Source: Acidithiobacillus sulfuriphilus
GTDB taxonomy: Bacteria; Pseudomonadota; Gammaproteobacteria; Acidithiobacillales; Acidithiobacillaceae
DNA length: 5,446 nucleotides
Direction of reading: 5' to 3'
NCBI RefSeq assembly: GCF_003721225.1
Contig: NZ_RIZI01000082.1
Location: 1-5,446, forward strand
This document shows positions 5,294 to 5,446 of this stretch, piece by piece. Within the stretch, counting starts at the first letter, position 1. Every line of letters begins with the position of its first letter. The notes below the pieces were generated by a model. The model was not told the DNA's origin. It worked only from the letters and a program-made list of their open reading frames with translations, and ran no database searches. Position numbers and translations under genes: made by a program.

Positions 5294-5305
5294 TGGCGCT
5301 GCACT
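5285..5305 (+). repeat. Two copies of GCGCTGCACT with 11-bp period
   Basis: GCGCTGCACT occurs at 5285-5294 and 5296-5305, one helical turn apart, overlapping the proposed GTG start of the 242-aa protein. The inner GCTGCAC matches the core of the iteron-like repeats at 2880-2886 and 2921-2927. Confidence 0.65.
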
Positions 5306-5310
5306 ACGGC

Positions 5311-5348
5311 GCGGGATAGACAGAGGTAACGCGGGATAGCGCGGGATA
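5311..5348 (+). repeat. Three copies of GCGGGATA at 20- and 10-bp spacing
   Basis: Exact copies start at 5311, 5331 and 5341, so all face the same side of the helix. They lie 18-55 bases upstream of the rep operon's first start codon. They are probably operators or binding sites for a Rep protein or the HTH protein. Confidence 0.65.
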
Positions 5349-5400
5349 TGTTTATGTGTAATTCCATTTCTACATCATTAGGGCAATAATAGCCATGATT
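5349..5400. promoter_or_regulatory. AT-rich control segment, probable divergent promoter region
   Basis: This segment is much richer in A and T than its surroundings and lies between the GCGGGATA repeats and a possible plus-strand gene. The rep operon promoter should be here, reading leftwards. No pair of -35 and -10 boxes at good spacing could be assigned with confidence on either strand. Confidence 0.35.
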
Positions 5401-5423
5401 ATGCACGAGAGGGTAGAGCGGAC

Positions 5424-5446
5424 ATGGCAAGGATTGCGAGAGGTGG
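5424..5446 (+). CDS. Possible start of a plus-strand gene, cut by the window edge
   Basis: ATG at 5424 gives MARIARG to the edge, with GAGAGGG ten bases upstream as a possible ribosome-binding site. A second open frame starts at ATG 5395 (MIMHERVERTWQGLREV), without a good site. Too little is visible to name either or to choose firmly. Confidence 0.2.

Noticed and set aside
5285..5348. CRISPR array
   Set aside because: Repeat units are only 8-10 bases with 1-12 base gaps, unlike CRISPR repeats and spacers.

Overview
The window looks like the backbone of a small mobilizable plasmid, or a plasmid-derived mobile region, from a proteobacterium. The evidence is an IncQ-like repA-repC pair, a MOBP-type relaxase with a MobC-like accessory protein, a hicAB toxin-antitoxin pair and part of an IS3-family insertion sequence. 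Acidithiobacillia or beta/gammaproteobacteria from mineral or soil settings would fit, because similar replicons and this OrfA type are known there. That host guess is inference; no host-specific gene is present.

Layout from left to right. 1-263 (-): 5' part of an IS3-type OrfA, cut by the window edge. 291-1263 (-): relaxase gene broken by one extra CCAA tetranucleotide, with its 3' end running up to the IS. 1241-1648 (-): mobC-like gene overlapping the relaxase start. 1649-2006: intergenic DNA with palindromes. 2007-2590 (+): hicA-hicB, the only convincing complete plus-strand genes. 2591-2935: non-coding DNA with one arm of an inverted repeat that brackets hicAB, a 14-bp perfect hairpin followed by tandem ATCCTGA steps (oriT-like), and a 17-bp direct repeat (iteron-like). 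About 2930-3661 (-): conserved part of a RepC-like initiator; its frame stays open to 2174, antisense to hicB. 3651-4568 (-): RepA-like hexameric helicase. 4565-5293 (-): unusual membrane-HTH-AT-hook protein whose stop overlaps the repA start. 5285-5400: short phased direct repeats and AT-rich DNA, probably the control region of the rep operon. At the right edge a plus-strand gene may begin.

How it fits together: the 242-aa protein, repA and repC overlap in sequence and probably form one minus-strand operon. RepC would bind origin repeats and RepA would unwind the DNA. The short repeats upstream could be operators or extra binding sites. No RepB primase is visible, so it is either outside the window or supplied by the host. 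MobC and the relaxase would act at an oriT; the best candidate is 2814-2870, on the far side of hicAB. The relaxase frameshift and the adjacent IS suggest mobilization has been lost, while replication and toxin-antitoxin maintenance look intact. The inverted repeats around hicAB and the open-ended repC frame suggest the toxin-antitoxin pair was inserted into, or rearranged with, an older origin/transfer region.
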